From NCBI GenBank assembly GCA_027066965.1, contig JAMOMT010000139.1, forward strand, positions 1-30,773: 30,773 bases of DNA, read 5' to 3'. Of the stretch, positions 30,048 through 30,773 are shown piece by piece. This DNA comes from Archaeoglobaceae archaeon. Its GTDB lineage: Archaea > Halobacteriota > Archaeoglobi > Archaeoglobales > Archaeoglobaceae. The notes under the pieces are model-generated. The model saw only the letters and a program-made list of their open reading frames with translations, had not been told where the DNA came from and made no database searches. The translations under genes were made by a program, and so were the position numbers. The number at the start of each line of letters is the position of its first letter. Within the stretch, counting starts at the first letter, position 1.

Positions 30048-30772
30048 AACTCTATTCCCGCCTTGGTTAAAGCCTTCTTTATCCGCTCTATTTCTCGTTC
30101 GAGCCTCTCGAACCTCTTTTCGAGGAGATCGTTCGTTCTGTCGAGCTTTGAGGAGATATCGTCCACTTTCTCGCCCACACTCCTTACCTCCGTTTTCAGA
30201 TCTTCTCCCACACCTCTTATCTCTCCTTTTAGCTCTTCCCTCGTTTTCTCGCTCTCTTCTCTTATGACATTTATCGTTTCGTCCTGCTTTTCAAGCATCT
30301 TATCTTGTTTCTCGAGCATTTTGTCCTGCTTATCCAGCATAGTATCCATCTTGTTCAACATCTCGTCTTGTTTTTCTAACATTTTATCCTGCTTTTCAAG
30401 CATAATGTCCATCTTATCAAGCATTAAATCCTGCTTTTCAAGCATCAGGTCCTGCTTCTGGAGCATTTGCAATCCAACTTGCACGATCTTCGATAGCTGG
30501 GATGTGTTGAAGCTCGCTCTAAACCTCTCGATGTCCCTTATCCTCCCCGTATATTCTTCCACCTTTATCTCTTCGACTACAGCATTTTCTGGTTTCTCCT
30601 CTTTGACGAGCTCTACGAACTCTCTTAACTGCTCTTCGTCTCCATCAACTAAAACCAGAATTGTCTCCTTTCCATCAATTCTGACGTTTCGAGCGTCAAA
30701 CCTGTCAATAAGCAAGGAATCGGCCAACTCAAGCAGTAACAGCCGGTAACCGACGTTGTGAACTTTGCCGAT
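30044..30772 (-). CDS. Acylphosphatase-domain protein with heptad-repeat coiled coil (5' end outside window)
   Basis: The frame remains open to the window edge, so the start lies beyond it. The first visible residues, IGKVHNVGYRLLLLELA, are the acylphosphatase signature with the catalytic Arg in GYR; the catalytic Asn follows in FDARNVRIDG. The domain continues through VLVDGDEEQLREFVELVKEE and ends near VEEYTG. After a linker (FRASFNTSQLSKIVQVGLQ) come nine perfect-length heptads of the form MLxKxDx, then a second coiled coil rich in Glu/Lys to the C-terminus (LEREIERIKKALTKAGIEF). It probably forms long oligomers. The acyl-phosphate hydrolysis is inferred from the family; the reason for the fusion is unknown. 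Confidence 0.85.
   Translation of the reverse strand: MGKVHNVGYRLLLLELADSLLIDRFDARNVRIDGKETILVLVDGDEEQLREFVELVKEEKPENAVVEEIKVEEYTGRIRDIERFRASFNTSQLSKIVQVGLQMLQKQDLMLEKQDLMLDKMDIMLEKQDKMLEKQDEMLNKMDTMLDKQDKMLEKQDKMLEKQDETINVIREESEKTREELKGEIRGVGEDLKTEVRSVGEKVDDISSKLDRTNDLLEKRFERLEREIERIKKALTKAGIEF
30278..30466 (-). repeat. Nine tandem 21-bp repeats (heptads MLxKxDx)
   Basis: 189 bases encode exactly nine heptads such as MLEKQDL, MLDKMDI and MLNKMDT with no break. The DNA copies are similar (for instance ATGCTTGAAAAGCAGGAT on the minus strand) but not identical. The array is a candidate for length variation by slippage or recombination. Confidence 0.9.
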
Positions 30773-30773
30773 T

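Noticed and set aside
30063..30749. Long plus-strand open frame opposite the coiled-coil gene.
   Set aside because: It is the antisense of the 21-bp repeats (Ser/Cys/Phe-rich translation) and has no ribosome site or family resemblance.
1..30773. CRISPR arrays, insertion sequences, integrase genes or attachment sites.
   Set aside because: No regularly spaced repeats, transposase motifs or duplicated ends were seen; the only tandem repeats are the coding heptads at 30278-30466.

Overview
The window is chromosomal DNA of a euryarchaeon, most probably a member of the Archaeoglobales (Archaeoglobus/Ferroglobus/Geoglobus type; the genus is my inference). The evidence is archaeal ribosomal proteins and RNA polymerase subunits (uS2, uS9, uL13, eL18, RpoK, RpoN), a duplicated single-chain EndA resembling the Archaeoglobus enzyme, a tRNA-Trp(CCA) gene whose intron is a box C/D guide RNA, TATA-box promoters with many leaderless or GGAGGTG-led starts, and frequent GTG/TTG starts. 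Both edges cut through genetic units: the right edge truncates an acylphosphatase/coiled-coil gene.

Left part (1-2371): ilvB-ilvN (acetolactate synthase), preceded by a 25-codon hydrophobic mini-ORF rich in Leu/Val/Ile codons and overlapping a perfect 11-bp inverted repeat. This is a possible leader peptide.

Region 2372-9456 (minus strand) is the most distinctive part: a six-gene operon anfD-anfG-anfK-ZIP-nifE-like-nifN-like. The D, G and K products are those of an iron-only (FeFe) nitrogenase, with P-cluster cysteines and FeFe-cofactor ligands intact. The operon is unusual in four ways: no anfH in front; a ZIP-type metal transporter inside it; a NifE/NifN-like pair, which FeFe-cofactor assembly is not thought to need; and a NifN-like chain that keeps all three P-cluster-type cysteines where classical NifN keeps one. 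The pair may therefore be a nitrogenase-like enzyme rather than a scaffold. A ~400-base intergenic region holds the anf promoter, an inverted repeat, a short ORF and the purM promoter.

Region 9805-20359: purM; an AMP-forming acyl-CoA synthetase whose acetate-pocket Trp is Gly; a TPR protein; a winged-helix regulator divergent from an ABC-2 exporter pair; an rRNA/tRNA m5C methyltransferase; tRNA splicing endonuclease endA; a CooC-type nickel-insertion ATPase; and a DUF166 protein.

Region 20392-26767: short XPF-type nuclease, intron-containing tRNA-Trp, small PRC-barrel and DUF1614 proteins, kptA (tRNA 2'-phosphotransferase) with a DUF531 gene, a tail-anchored Ig-like protein, the two-gene methylthioadenosine salvage unit (deaminase plus methylthioinosine phosphorylase), and a DUF357 gene.

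Right part (26818-30773): the conserved archaeal cluster eL18-uL13-uS9-rpoN-tRNA-Pro-rpoK-uS2 on the minus strand, with tRNA-Pro overlapping the 3' end of rpoN, then thiE and the truncated acylphosphatase/heptad-repeat gene.
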